Assembly: GCA_026647215.1 (NCBI GenBank)
Contig: JAPKHC010000020.1
Span: 1-64,000 of the forward strand
Length of the DNA: 64,000 nucleotides
Direction of reading: 5' to 3'
Source: F1-120-MAGs118 sp013360535
Lineage (GTDB): Bacteria; Planctomycetota; UBA1135; GCA-002686595
Positions 43,095-52,232 of the stretch are shown here, one piece after another. Below the pieces are notes generated by a model that did no database searches, was not told where the DNA came from, and worked only from the letters and a program-made list of their open reading frames with translations. Position 1 is the first letter of the stretch, and every line of letters begins with the position of its first letter. Position numbers and translations under genes: made by a program.

Positions 43095-44776
43095 TCAACG
43101 AGGCGCAACTCTCGCGTGAAGTGGCCGAACGCGTGGCCGCGAGCGTCGAGGAGCGCGTGTTCGCCGCACGCTGGAAGCAGGTCTCGACGGCGCTCGTGCG
43201 CGAGCTCGTCGACAACGAACTGGTGACGCTCGGGCTTTCGAGCGCGCTGCAGCGGCAGGTGAGCTATGGCCTGCCGGCGTACGACCTGCGCTCGCACCTC
43301 GCGGCGGCCGACGACGTGCTCGATCCGTCGCGCGCCGTGCAGGGCGAGCTGCTCTCCGGCCGCGGCGTCGACGCGCGCATCGCGGGTGACGTGCTGCGCC
43401 GCTGGTCGCTGCACGAGGTGCTCGGGCCCGACAGCGCGCGCGCGCACCTCGCGGGCGACCTGCACCTGATCGAGGTGTCGAGCCCGCACCACGCGCTCAC
43501 GTGCGCCGTGCCGGCGCAGCTCGTGCAAGCCGGCGGCCCCGAGGCGAACGCGCCCTACGACGCGCTCGACGAGCTGGTCGAGATCGCGCGCGACGTCGCG
43601 CACGGGGTCGTGCTCGAGGACGCGGCCACGCTGCTCGGCTCCCTGTCGAGCGCCGCGCGCTCGAATGCGCTCGAGGCCTGGCTGCGCGCGCTCTGCGCGG
43701 CTTCCTGCGCGGCCGGACGTTCGATCGACCTCAACGCGGGTGGCGGTGGTGCGCGCGCGCAGGCCACGACCGACCGCCTGATCGAGACGCTCGCCGGCCT
43801 GCCGCCTTCGGTCGGCACTCCGCGGCTCTTCCTCGACCACTCGGAGCTCGCGCGGCGCCTCGACGATCGTTCGGCCGACTCGGCCTTCGTCGCCGCGGCG
43901 GAGGCGCTGCTCGTCGCAGGCCGGCTCGTGCCGACGTGGGGGACCGAGGACGAGCGCTGCGTCGGCCCCGGCTTGCACCGCTTCGCGCACGAGCGCGCCG
44001 CGCTGACCTGCGGCGGCGCCGTCGCGCTCAACTTGCCGCGCATCGCCTTGCGCGCCGGCCCGTGGCGCGAGGATCGGGTGCTCGAGCTGCTCTCGAACGC
44101 CGCGCGCCTGGCCGTCGACGCGCTGGGCGAGCTCGCCAACTTCCAGCGCCGCACGCGCGGCAGCCGTCCGGGCGACGTGCGCGGGCGCGTGGCCTACGCG
44201 GTGACGCCGGTCGGCTTGCGCGAGGCGCTCTCGGTGCTCGGCGACGGCGAGTTGCGCCCCGATCAGGGCGCCCGCATCGTCGGATTCCTCGGCGAGGCCC
44301 TGCAGCGCGCGGGCGAGGCGCGGCGCCTCGCGGTGGTCCTGACGCCGTTCTTCGGCGAGCGCGTCCGGGCGCGTTTCGCGGCGCTCGACGCCGAGCTGCC
44401 GCAGCACGCGCAGAAGCTGCTCTTCGGCGGCGGCGAGGAAGCCCCGCGGCGCCTGCCCTATGGCATCGGCTACCGGCTCTCGCCCTGTGCCGGCCGCGCC
44501 CCGTGGACGGCGGAAGCCGAGCTGCTCGCGACGGTTCCGGTCGGAGCGCTGCATCCGCTCCCCGAGGACAGCTCGCGCGGCGGTATCCTGTCGATCACCG
44601 AGGCCTGGAAGCGCTTCGACCGGCTGCGGGAGACCGCCGGCGCGGACGAGGCGGAAGAGCGGGCCGAACCCGCCCGCGCCCCGCGCTCCCAGGCCTCCGA
44701 CTCCCCGTTGTTCGACCCCACGATCCGCACCTCCCCCGGCTCGGCGCGCGAGCGCGCGAGCGGTCCCACCGGCTAG
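42986..44776 (+). CDS. Degenerate class III RNR-like protein with second ATP-cone
   Basis: About 596 residues from the first usable GTG; probably the body of the protein started at 42696. It opens with a second ATP-cone (WSKVRIVAALINEAQLSREV, then VSTALVRELVDNELVTLGL). The following region matches NrdD in order: HLAGDLH, a CAVPAQLVQAG strand, and TCGGAVALNLPRIAL, where NLPRIA is a class III hallmark. The C-terminal zinc cysteine pairs and the glycyl-radical loop are absent, so it is unlikely to reduce ribonucleotides by the usual mechanism. A nucleotide-sensing pseudoenzyme is possible. smc follows after 18 nt. Confidence 0.7.
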   Translation: MHEKADATRSLGRAVVEVQTPERTQPWSKVRIVAALINEAQLSREVAERVAASVEERVFAARWKQVSTALVRELVDNELVTLGLSSALQRQVSYGLPAYDLRSHLAAADDVLDPSRAVQGELLSGRGVDARIAGDVLRRWSLHEVLGPDSARAHLAGDLHLIEVSSPHHALTCAVPAQLVQAGGPEANAPYDALDELVEIARDVAHGVVLEDAATLLGSLSSAARSNALEAWLRALCAASCAAGRSIDLNAGGGGARAQATTDRLIETLAGLPPSVGTPRLFLDHSELARRLDDRSADSAFVAAAEALLVAGRLVPTWGTEDERCVGPGLHRFAHERAALTCGGAVALNLPRIALRAGPWREDRVLELLSNAARLAVDALGELANFQRRTRGSRPGDVRGRVAYAVTPVGLREALSVLGDGELRPDQGARIVGFLGEALQRAGEARRLAVVLTPFFGERVRARFAALDAELPQHAQKLLFGGGEEAPRRLPYGIGYRLSPCAGRAPWTAEAELLATVPVGALHPLPEDSSRGGILSITEAWKRFDRLRETAGADEAEERAEPARAPRSQASDSPLFDPTIRTSPGSARERASGPTG

Positions 44777-44794
44777 GCCGCGAACCGCCCCACC

Positions 44795-47700
44795 ATGCGA
44801 CTGCAACGCCTCGAACTGTTCGGCTTCAAGTCCTTCGCGGACCGCACGACGCTGAGCTTCGAAGAATCCTTCACCGGCATCGTCGGCCCCAACGGGTGCG
44901 GCAAGTCCAACGTCGTCGACGCGGTGCGCTGGGTGCTCGGCGAGACGCGCCCGACCTCGATGCGCGGCGGCGAGATGACCGACGTGATCTTCAAGGGCTC
45001 GGTCTCGCGCCCGCCGATGAACGTCGCGGAAGTCACGCTCGTGCTCGACAACTCGTGCAACTCGATTCCCGGCCACGGCAGCGAGGTCTCGATCACGCGC
45101 CGCGTGTTCCGCTCGGGCGAGGGCGAGTACCTGATCAACGGCGAGCGCGCGCGCCTGAAGGACGTGCGCGACATGCTGTTCGACACCGGCCTCGGCAGTC
45201 GCGGCTACTCGGTGCTCGAGCAGGGCAAGATCGACGCCGTGCTGTCGGCGAACCCGCTCGACCGCCGCGCGATCTTCGAGGAAGCGGCCGGCATCAGCCG
45301 CTACAAGCTGCGCCGCAAGGAGACGGACGCGAAGTTGAAGCGCGTCGAGGCCGACCTGCTGCGCCTCGACGACGTGCTCAAGGAACTGGGCAGCCGCGTG
45401 CGCTCACTCAAGATTCAGGCTGGAAAAGCCGAGCGTTTCGTCGCCGCGCGCGACGAATGGAAGGTGCAGCGGACGCGCTTCCTCCGTCATCGCCTGCACG
45501 ACGGCCGGGCCGAGCTCGCGCGGCTCTCGCTCGAGATCGCGCAGCTCGAGGCGCGCTGCGAGGAGTTGCGCAAGCTGCGCAGCGACGAGGAAGCCGACGT
45601 CCAGACGCGCGAGCGCGAGCAGGAGTCGCTCAAGAGCGAGGTCGATCGACTGTCGAGCGAGATCCGCCGCATGGTCGGCGAGATCAGCGAGAGCGAGGAG
45701 CGCCAGCGCCAGATGCAGTCGCGTGCCGCGGACCTCAAGCGTTCGTCGGCGGACGAGTCGCGTCGCGCCGAGGACCTCGCGCAGGGCCTCGCGACACGCG
45801 AAGGCGAGCTGCTCGAGCTGCGCACGAAGGCCGGTTCGATCGACCAGCAGCTGTCGGCGGCGCGCAGCCAGGCCGACGTCGAGGCGACGACGCTGCGCGA
45901 GGCGCGCGCGCACCAGCGCGACCTGCGCGCGCGCTGCGAACGGCAGAACAACGTGGTGCTCGGGCACCTGAACGAGCGCACGTCGGCGCAGAACCTCGAG
46001 CGGCACATCGAGCAGTCGCTGCCGGGCCTCGCCGAGCGCGAGCAGCAGGCGGCGGCGCGCCTCGAGGAGTCGCGGCGCGACGTCGAGACCGTGCGTGGCG
46101 ACGAGCAGTCCGCCGAGGGCCGCGTCGCGGACGCGCAGGCCGATCTAGCACGCGCCGAGGAGACGCTGCGCGACGTGGTGGCGAGCGTGACCGCGCTCGA
46201 CCGCGAGGAACAGGAACGCCGCCAGTCGCGCTCGCGCCACGAAGTCGAGCGCGCGCGGCTCTCGAGCCGCATCGACACGCTCAAGGACCTCGAGCAGGAA
46301 CGTTCGAGCCTCGAGTCGGGCGCACGCGCGCTGCTCGAAGGCACGCGCAAGGGGCAGGGTCCGTGCGAGCCCGCGAAGCTGCAGGGCCTCGTCGCCGACC
46401 ACCTGCGCACGTCGACGCGCCTCGCGCGCGCGCTCGACGCCGCGCTCGGCCCGGCGGCGCTGGGCCTCGTGACGAGCGAACCGGAGCTCGCGGCGCGCAT
46501 GCTGCGCTGGCTCGGTGAGCGCAAGTCGGGCCAGGTGCGGGTGTATGTGCCCGCGGGTCTGGGCAAGCGCGTCCAAGCCGAACCGGCGGCGGTGCTCGCG
46601 GCACTGCCGCGCCTCGTCGACGAGGTCGAGTGCAGCGCGGGCTTCGAACCGCTCGCTCGGCTGCTCGTCGGCGACGTGCTCGTCGTCGAGTCGCTCGAGC
46701 AGGCGCTCGCGTTCGTCGCCGAGCATCCCGAGTGGCGTTTCGTCACGCCGTCGGGCGACCTCGTCGGCGCCGCGGGCGTGTTCGGTGGCCACCGCGAGGT
46801 GACGCAGGGCGCCGTCGGCCGTCGTGCGACCGCCGCGGAGTTCGCGCGCGAGCTCGAGGCGCTCGAGAAGGCGATCCGCGAGGACGTGGCGGAGCTCGAG
46901 CGGCTCTCGCACGAGCGTCGCGCGGCCAGCGAACGCCGCGCTCACGCGCAGTCCGACTGCGATCGCCGTCGCGCGCAGCTCTCCGAGGCGCGCGGCCAGC
47001 TCCAGACCGCCAAGGCGCGCCTCGCCGACCTCGGCCGCACTCTGGCGCAGCTCGAGCGTGAGCACGCGACGCGCGTCGCCGACCAGCACAAGCTGGCGCA
47101 GCAACTCGCGCAGGCGAGCGAACGCCACAAGAGCGCCCACGCGGCCTTCACGCGCGAGAACGAAGTGCTGCAGGCGCTCGACGGCGAGCGCATCGCGCTC
47201 GAGACGCGCATCGACACGCTGCAGTCGAGCGCCTCGACCGCCGAGAGCGCCGTCGTGCGCCAGAATGCCGAGCTCGGCTCGCTGCGGGCACGCATCGGCG
47301 ACCTCGAACGCTCGCTGGCGCACACGCGCGCCGAGAAGGAACGCTCCGAGCGGCTCGCGCGCGAGCACGCCGATCTCGCCGAACGCACCGCCGCCGAAGC
47401 GCTCGCCGTGCGCGCTCGCGCCGACGAGCTGCTCGTGCAGCGCGGCGCGGCCGAGAAGCGCCACGAGGAGCTGCGCGAGGCCGAGAACGCCGGACGCGAG
47501 GCGATGCAAGTCTTCCGCCAGCGTGTCGACGCGGTCACGCGCGAGCTCGAGGAGCTGAGCGCGCGGCTCGCGGCGTTGCGCATGGACGCCCAGCGCGTCG
47601 AGCTCGTCGCGGGTGAGCTCGCGGTGCGCGCGCGCGAGGACCTCGGGGTCACCGAGGCCGAATTGCTCGAGAATTTCGAGCCCGAGGCCGCGCTGCAGCT

Positions 47701-48583
47701 CGAGGGCGCGCTCGAGGCGCTCGAAGTCGAGGTGGCCGAGCTCAAGCGTCGCCTCGACGCGATCGGTCCGGTCAACACCGACGCCGTCGCGGAGCTCTCC
47801 GAAGCGCAGGGCCGTTTCGACTTCCTCACCGCGCAGCGCAAGGACCTCGACGAGTCGCGGCGCGTGCTCGCCGAGGCGCTGCAGCACCTGAGCGAGCAGA
47901 GCCAGAAGCTCTTCACGCAGACCTTCGAGGAGGTGCGCGTGCACTTCAACGAGCTCTTCCGCCTGCTGTTCCAGGGCGGCAAGGCCGACCTCGTGATCGA
48001 GCAGGGCGTCGATCCGCTCGAAGCCGGCGTCGACATCACCGCGCGCCCTCCGGGCCGCGAGATGCTGCCGATCCGCATGCTCTCGGGCGGCCAGCGCACG
48101 ATGACCGCGCTCGCGCTCCTGTTCGCGGTCTTCCGCGCGCGCCCGAGCCCCTTCTGCGTGCTCGACGAAGTCGACGCCGCGCTCGACGAGACCAACGTCG
48201 GCCGCTTCCTCAACATGGTGCAGGGCTTCCGCTCGCAATCGCAGTTCGTCGTCGTGACCCACAACAAGGGCACGATGGGCGCCTGCGAGCGGCTCTACGG
48301 CATCACGATGGAGACCAAGGGCGTGTCGACCTGGGTCTCGGTGCAGTTCCAGGATGTCGAGGCGTTCGTGCCGGGGATCACCTCCGGTGCGGCGCCCGAT
48401 GCGCCGGACGAGCGCCCGCTCGCGACCGAGTCCGAGGACGAGCCGACGGTCGAGCTCACCCCGGCCCCGCGGGTGGTCGCCGTGGCGGCCGAGCCGGAGC
48501 CCGAGGTGCGGGTCGTCGCGCAGGAGCCGGAGCCGCTGGTGGCCGAGGTCGCCGATGGCGCGGACGAGGCCCTGCCGGGTTGA
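44795..48583 (+). CDS. smc: Chromosome segregation protein SMC
   Basis: 1262 residues. Walker A GPNGCGKS (31-38), long coiled coils (~170-500 and ~660-1010), a hinge around 510-650, the ABC signature LSGGQRT at ~1095 and Walker B CVLDEVDAALDE at ~1121. The last ~75 residues are an acidic/Ala-Glu-rich tail beyond the usual head domain. Condenses and orients chromosomes; ScpA and ScpB partners are not in the window. Confidence 0.97.
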   Translation: MRLQRLELFGFKSFADRTTLSFEESFTGIVGPNGCGKSNVVDAVRWVLGETRPTSMRGGEMTDVIFKGSVSRPPMNVAEVTLVLDNSCNSIPGHGSEVSITRRVFRSGEGEYLINGERARLKDVRDMLFDTGLGSRGYSVLEQGKIDAVLSANPLDRRAIFEEAAGISRYKLRRKETDAKLKRVEADLLRLDDVLKELGSRVRSLKIQAGKAERFVAARDEWKVQRTRFLRHRLHDGRAELARLSLEIAQLEARCEELRKLRSDEEADVQTREREQESLKSEVDRLSSEIRRMVGEISESEERQRQMQSRAADLKRSSADESRRAEDLAQGLATREGELLELRTKAGSIDQQLSAARSQADVEATTLREARAHQRDLRARCERQNNVVLGHLNERTSAQNLERHIEQSLPGLAEREQQAAARLEESRRDVETVRGDEQSAEGRVADAQADLARAEETLRDVVASVTALDREEQERRQSRSRHEVERARLSSRIDTLKDLEQERSSLESGARALLEGTRKGQGPCEPAKLQGLVADHLRTSTRLARALDAALGPAALGLVTSEPELAARMLRWLGERKSGQVRVYVPAGLGKRVQAEPAAVLAALPRLVDEVECSAGFEPLARLLVGDVLVVESLEQALAFVAEHPEWRFVTPSGDLVGAAGVFGGHREVTQGAVGRRATAAEFARELEALEKAIREDVAELERLSHERRAASERRAHAQSDCDRRRAQLSEARGQLQTAKARLADLGRTLAQLEREHATRVADQHKLAQQLAQASERHKSAHAAFTRENEVLQALDGERIALETRIDTLQSSASTAESAVVRQNAELGSLRARIGDLERSLAHTRAEKERSERLAREHADLAERTAAEALAVRARADELLVQRGAAEKRHEELREAENAGREAMQVFRQRVDAVTRELEELSARLAALRMDAQRVELVAGELAVRAREDLGVTEAELLENFEPEAALQLEGALEALEVEVAELKRRLDAIGPVNTDAVAELSEAQGRFDFLTAQRKDLDESRRVLAEALQHLSEQSQKLFTQTFEEVRVHFNELFRLLFQGGKADLVIEQGVDPLEAGVDITARPPGREMLPIRMLSGGQRTMTALALLFAVFRARPSPFCVLDEVDAALDETNVGRFLNMVQGFRSQSQFVVVTHNKGTMGACERLYGITMETKGVSTWVSVQFQDVEAFVPGITSGAAPDAPDERPLATESEDEPTVELTPAPRVVAVAAEPEPEVRVVAQEPEPLVAEVADGADEALPG

Positions 48584-48708
48584 GAACGGGTGCGCCGGGC
48601 GGAGAACGGACCCGCAGCCTGCGTTCCGTTCCCGCCGGAGCCTTCCCGCGCGCCACGGGTGACAGAATCGCAACCGCCGGACGGCAGCGGTGCGGACTCC
48701 CGTGCCGA

Positions 48709-48714
48709 TAGGAT
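48709..48714 (+). promoter_or_regulatory. Candidate -10 element (TAGGAT)
   Basis: Ends 7 nt before the GTG at 48722. It overlaps the alternative ATG at 48713, which argues for the GTG. Confidence 0.4.
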
Positions 48715-48721
48715 GTGCCGC

Positions 48722-50386
48722 GTGAAGCTCCGCCGACTGCCCTCGATCGCACTCGCAGGGGTGCTGCTGGCCGTCGGTCTGCCCGTGGCGACCGCCCAGG
48801 AGGGCGCGCAGGCGGGGTACCGCGACTCGGCGGCGGCCCGGGCGGCGCTTGAGGCCCTCTGCGCGGCGAGTCCGGAGCGGGTGCGGCTGGTCGAGGGCGC
48901 GGCAGGCCTCGCGGTGCTCGAGATCGCAGCCGCCGGGCCCGTCCCGCCCGTCCAGCGGCCGACGCTGCTCGTGGTCGGCGGTCTCGACGGCAAGTCGCTC
49001 GTGGGCTCGGAGGCGGCGCTCGGGCTCGCGGCGAGCCTCGCGCGTGGCGTCGATGCGCTCCCGCCCGGCATCACGGTGCTGTGCGTGCCCTTCGGTTCGC
49101 CGGCGGCGCTCGACCGCTACCTCGCTGACGGCCGCGGCGACGGCGGGGACGCGACGCCGGTCGACGACGACCGCGACGGCAAGGCGGACGAGGACGGTCC
49201 CGACGACGTCGACGGCGACGGGCTCGTGCTGCAGATGGTGATCGAGGATCCCGCGGGCGAGTGGGTGCGCTGCGATGACGAGCGTTTCCTCGTGCGCGCC
49301 GAGGCCGGCGATTCTCCGCGCTACCGGCTCACGTGCGAGGGACAGGACGACGACGGCGACGGGCGCTTCAACGAGGACGGGCCCGGTGGCGTGGTGCTCG
49401 ACCGCAACTTCCCGCTCGAACGACCTGCGGGCTCCGACCCGCGCATCGGCCCGCTGCCCCTGTCGCAGGCGCCCGCGCGCGCGCTCGCGGACCTCGCGCT
49501 CGCGCGGCGCACGTACGCGGTCGTGCTGCTGCAAGGCTCGCACGCGCTGCTCGCGACTCCCGGCGGCGTCGAGAGTCTCGAGCGCTGGTGCGAGCCCGAC
49601 CGCGCGCTGTACGAGCTGTGCCTGCGCGACTTCCGCACGGCGACGAACCGTGTGCAGGAGCGCCCGCTCGCGCTGCGCGGCGCGCGCAACGAGGACCGCG
49701 GTGGGCTGGCGCTCGACTGGTTCGCGGTGGTGCCCGGCGCGCTCGCGCTCGAGGTCGCGCCGTGGGGGCCGACGGTCGCCGAGCCGCAGCGGCCCGGCCC
49801 GCGCGATGCGCGTTTTCCGCTGGGAAGTGGCACGAATGGCCGGCGACCGCCGTCGGCACGCGACCGTGCGTGGACCTCGTGGCTCGACAACGTGACGGGT
49901 GGTTCGGCCTTCGTCGGCTGGCATCCGGCGACGCTCGCGGGTGGCACGCGCGTGTGGATCGGCGGCTGGAAGCCGTGGACGATCGAGAATCCGCCGGCGA
50001 GCGAGCTCGCGCGCGCGCTGGTGGGCCTCGACACGTTCGTGGGCGGCCTCGCCAGTGGTGCGCCGAAGCTCGAGCTCGAGGTGCGCGCGGAACGTGACGG
50101 CCAGATCGTGCGCGTGCGCGCGCGCGTGCGGAATGCGGGCCGCCTGCCGACGGCGCTCGCGGCCGGCTCCGCGGTGCGACCGACGCCGGGGCTGTCGCTC
50201 GCGATCGTGCTCGAGCCCGAGCAGCGCCTGCTCGCCGGGCGCGAGGTCGAGAACGCGGCGCGCCTCGTCGGTGGCGAGGCGAGCGCCGAGAAGGAATGGG
50301 TCGTGTTCGGGCCCGAGGGCAAGCGCATCGTGCTGCGCGCGAGCGCGCCGTGGTGCCTCGACGCGACGACGGAGCTCGCGCCGTGA
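48722..50386 (+). CDS. M14 carboxypeptidase-like protein, zinc motif lost (1)
   Basis: 554 residues; signal peptide ~1-24 ending VATAQ. M14 fold: the expected His-x-x-Glu zinc motif after the first strand reads LDGKS, so both residues are lost, while VVLDRNFPLE retains the NRNFP-like motif. An acidic insertion DDDRDGKADEDGPDD at ~155, typical of a subgroup of bacterial M14 proteins, may bind calcium. GTG at 48722 is preferred over ATG 48713. The next gene is a similar protein, coupled by GTGA. Confidence 0.8.
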   Translation: MKLRRLPSIALAGVLLAVGLPVATAQEGAQAGYRDSAAARAALEALCAASPERVRLVEGAAGLAVLEIAAAGPVPPVQRPTLLVVGGLDGKSLVGSEAALGLAASLARGVDALPPGITVLCVPFGSPAALDRYLADGRGDGGDATPVDDDRDGKADEDGPDDVDGDGLVLQMVIEDPAGEWVRCDDERFLVRAEAGDSPRYRLTCEGQDDDGDGRFNEDGPGGVVLDRNFPLERPAGSDPRIGPLPLSQAPARALADLALARRTYAVVLLQGSHALLATPGGVESLERWCEPDRALYELCLRDFRTATNRVQERPLALRGARNEDRGGLALDWFAVVPGALALEVAPWGPTVAEPQRPGPRDARFPLGSGTNGRRPPSARDRAWTSWLDNVTGGSAFVGWHPATLAGGTRVWIGGWKPWTIENPPASELARALVGLDTFVGGLASGAPKLELEVRAERDGQIVRVRARVRNAGRLPTALAAGSAVRPTPGLSLAIVLEPEQRLLAGREVENAARLVGGEASAEKEWVVFGPEGKRIVLRASAPWCLDATTELAP

Positions 50387-51651
50387 TTCCCGCGCTGTTC
50401 GCCGCGCTCGCGCTCGCGCAGGAGCCGCAGCCGCCGATCACCGCCGAGCCCGACCGGCGCGTCGAGATCGAGCTCTCGAGCTACTACTCGCCGCGCCGGC
50501 TCGCGCTGACGCTGGCGGAGGTCGCGACGAAGTACCCCGAGCTCGTGCGCGTCGAGACGCTCGGCCAGAGCGAGGCCGGCACGCAGATCCCGGTCGTCAC
50601 GCTCGCGCGCCTCGAAGGTGAGGATCCGCTCGCGCGGCCGGCGATGCTGGTCGTCGCGGGCTTCGGGCAGGAGGACCTGTTCTCGACCGAGCTCGCGCTC
50701 GCGCTGATCCGCCACGTCCTGCAGGAAAATCGCCGCGATCCGAGCGTGGCGGAGCTGCTCGACCGTTGCGTGCTGCACGTCGTGCCGTGCCTCGACGTCG
50801 ACCTGCGCGAGCGTGTGTTCACCGCGATCACCGACGGCAGGACCGAGGTCGCGCCGCGTGCGGTCGAGCTCGACCGCAACTTCCCCGGTGGCTGGGATCC
50901 GCTGGGCCACGCGGCGAGCGGGCCGTACCCGCTGTCGGTGCCCGAGGCTCGCGCGCTCGCCGATTTCCTCGTCGCGCGGCCGAACATCGCCGTCTGCCAG
51001 CGTTTTCGCGGCGCAGGCACGCGCGCCGACGCCGCGCCGGCCTGGGCTGTTCCTGACCTCGGTGCCGCGCGCGAGCTCGCCGGCGAGCTCGGCTTCGACG
51101 GCCTCGAGTCGCTCGCGGGTGGCGCGGGCTCGTTCCTGCGCTTCGCCTACGGCGACCGGGGTGCGCTCGTGTTCCGCGCGCCGGCGACCTTCGAACGTGG
51201 GGGCCCGTGGGCGCTTCCGCCCGTTCAGGACCTCGCGCAACTCGGCCGTCAGGCCGCGCAGGCTTCGCTCAAGCTCACGCGCGCGCTCGCGCGGCTCGAG
51301 CTCGGCGCGCCGACCATCTCGACGCTCGCTCCCGGCCAGTGGACCGTCGAACTCGTGCTCAACAACACGGGCCGCCTGCCGACATCGACCGCCCGCGCGC
51401 GCGAGCTCGGCACCGCGTCCGCCCCGATCCTCGAGCTCACCGGCGCTCGCCTCGTCGCCGCCGCACTCATCCGCGGCGAAGAATCCATCGCCCTGCCGCC
51501 CAAGGGCACGCGCCTCGAACTGCCCGACCTTTCCGGCCGCGAGAGCGTCACGCTGCGCCTGTTCCTCTCCGGCGACGCTGGCGTCGAAGTCACCACCTCC
51601 GTCCGCTCCACCCGCGCCGGCTCCTCCCGCGTCAGCTTCGCGCTGCGCTGA
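50383..51651 (+). CDS. M14 carboxypeptidase-like protein, zinc motif lost (2)
   Basis: 422 residues, GTG start overlapping the previous stop. A short hydrophobic N-terminus (residues 1-11, ALALAQ) may be a weak signal. The M14 start LVVAGFGQED..STELALALI has Phe where the zinc His is expected, though the Glu is kept (FGQE), and VELDRNFPGG retains the substrate-binding motif. So two neighbouring proteins share the M14 fold and both lack the first zinc ligand. They may be binding proteins or partners rather than proteases. Confidence 0.8.
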   Translation: MIPALFAALALAQEPQPPITAEPDRRVEIELSSYYSPRRLALTLAEVATKYPELVRVETLGQSEAGTQIPVVTLARLEGEDPLARPAMLVVAGFGQEDLFSTELALALIRHVLQENRRDPSVAELLDRCVLHVVPCLDVDLRERVFTAITDGRTEVAPRAVELDRNFPGGWDPLGHAASGPYPLSVPEARALADFLVARPNIAVCQRFRGAGTRADAAPAWAVPDLGAARELAGELGFDGLESLAGGAGSFLRFAYGDRGALVFRAPATFERGGPWALPPVQDLAQLGRQAAQASLKLTRALARLELGAPTISTLAPGQWTVELVLNNTGRLPTSTARARELGTASAPILELTGARLVAAALIRGEESIALPPKGTRLELPDLSGRESVTLRLFLSGDAGVEVTTSVRSTRAGSSRVSFALR

Positions 51652-51837
51652 ACGTGCTGCGGCGAAGCTGCGAAGCCGCAACCTCGGGCTCGGAGCTTCA
51701 GCCTGGCACCGACGTTCGGTCGGATCGCTCCCGACGCGCGGCCTGAGGGTGGCGACGAGGGCGCCACCGCTCGGCGTCGATCGTTCGAAGCGAAGCCGCG
51801 AGGCGCAGGCGAGCGCGTGGGCGCGGTTCGGCGCTGG
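51652..51837. other. Convergent gap, no gene
   Basis: 186 nt. Only a 7-bp hairpin, GGTGGCG/CGCCACC, and scattered GC-rich palindromes are visible. Confidence 0.3.
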
Positions 51838-52131
51838 CTAGGGGATCTTGCCCTTGGCGATGGCCTTGGCGACGGCGGCGTCGCGCTCGGACTCGGTGAG
51901 CTTGTCCCACTTGGGCAGGCAGCCCTTGCAGCAGAAGCTGACCTTCTGGCCCTTCCAGTCGACGACGATGTTCGGGTCGACCGGGTCGTCGAGCACGATC
52001 GCGCAGTACTCGTTGACGCTGACGATGGTGCCGGGCTTGCGAAGCTTGCACATCGGCTCGTCGGCGTCCTGCGTGCTCTGGCAGGCGACGAAGGCGAGGG
52101 CGGTCAGGAACAGGGCAAGGCGCGACTTCAT
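51838..52131 (-). CDS. Small lipoprotein with CCKGC motif
   Basis: 97 residues. Lipobox AFVAC gives lipidated Cys17. The mature part has single cysteines at 28 and 43 and then FCCKGCLPKW (67-76), a layout like small heavy-metal/TRASH-type sites that bind copper, zinc or a cluster. GAGGA lies 8 nt before the ATG, and TACACT (52163-52168, minus strand) may be the -10. Function unknown; metal handling in the envelope is a reasonable guess. Confidence 0.75.
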   Translation of the reverse strand: MKSRLALFLTALAFVACQSTQDADEPMCKLRKPGTIVSVNEYCAIVLDDPVDPNIVVDWKGQKVSFCCKGCLPKWDKLTESERDAAVAKAIAKGKIP

Positions 52132-52232
52132 GCGGAATCCTCGGAGAAAGGGGGACTCCGGGAGTGTAGGCGCGCGAGCGGAGCCCGAACTCATCCCAAG
52201 GGCGCAGGCGAGCGGGCGAAGGGGCGTAGCGG

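Noticed and set aside
42986..44776. Active anaerobic ribonucleotide reductase
   Set aside because: The glycyl-radical loop and zinc cysteines are missing, so only a degenerate homolog can be claimed.
46145..49924. Minus-strand open frame of 1259 codons opposite smc
   Set aside because: Antisense to clear SMC motifs; no signal or domain of its own.
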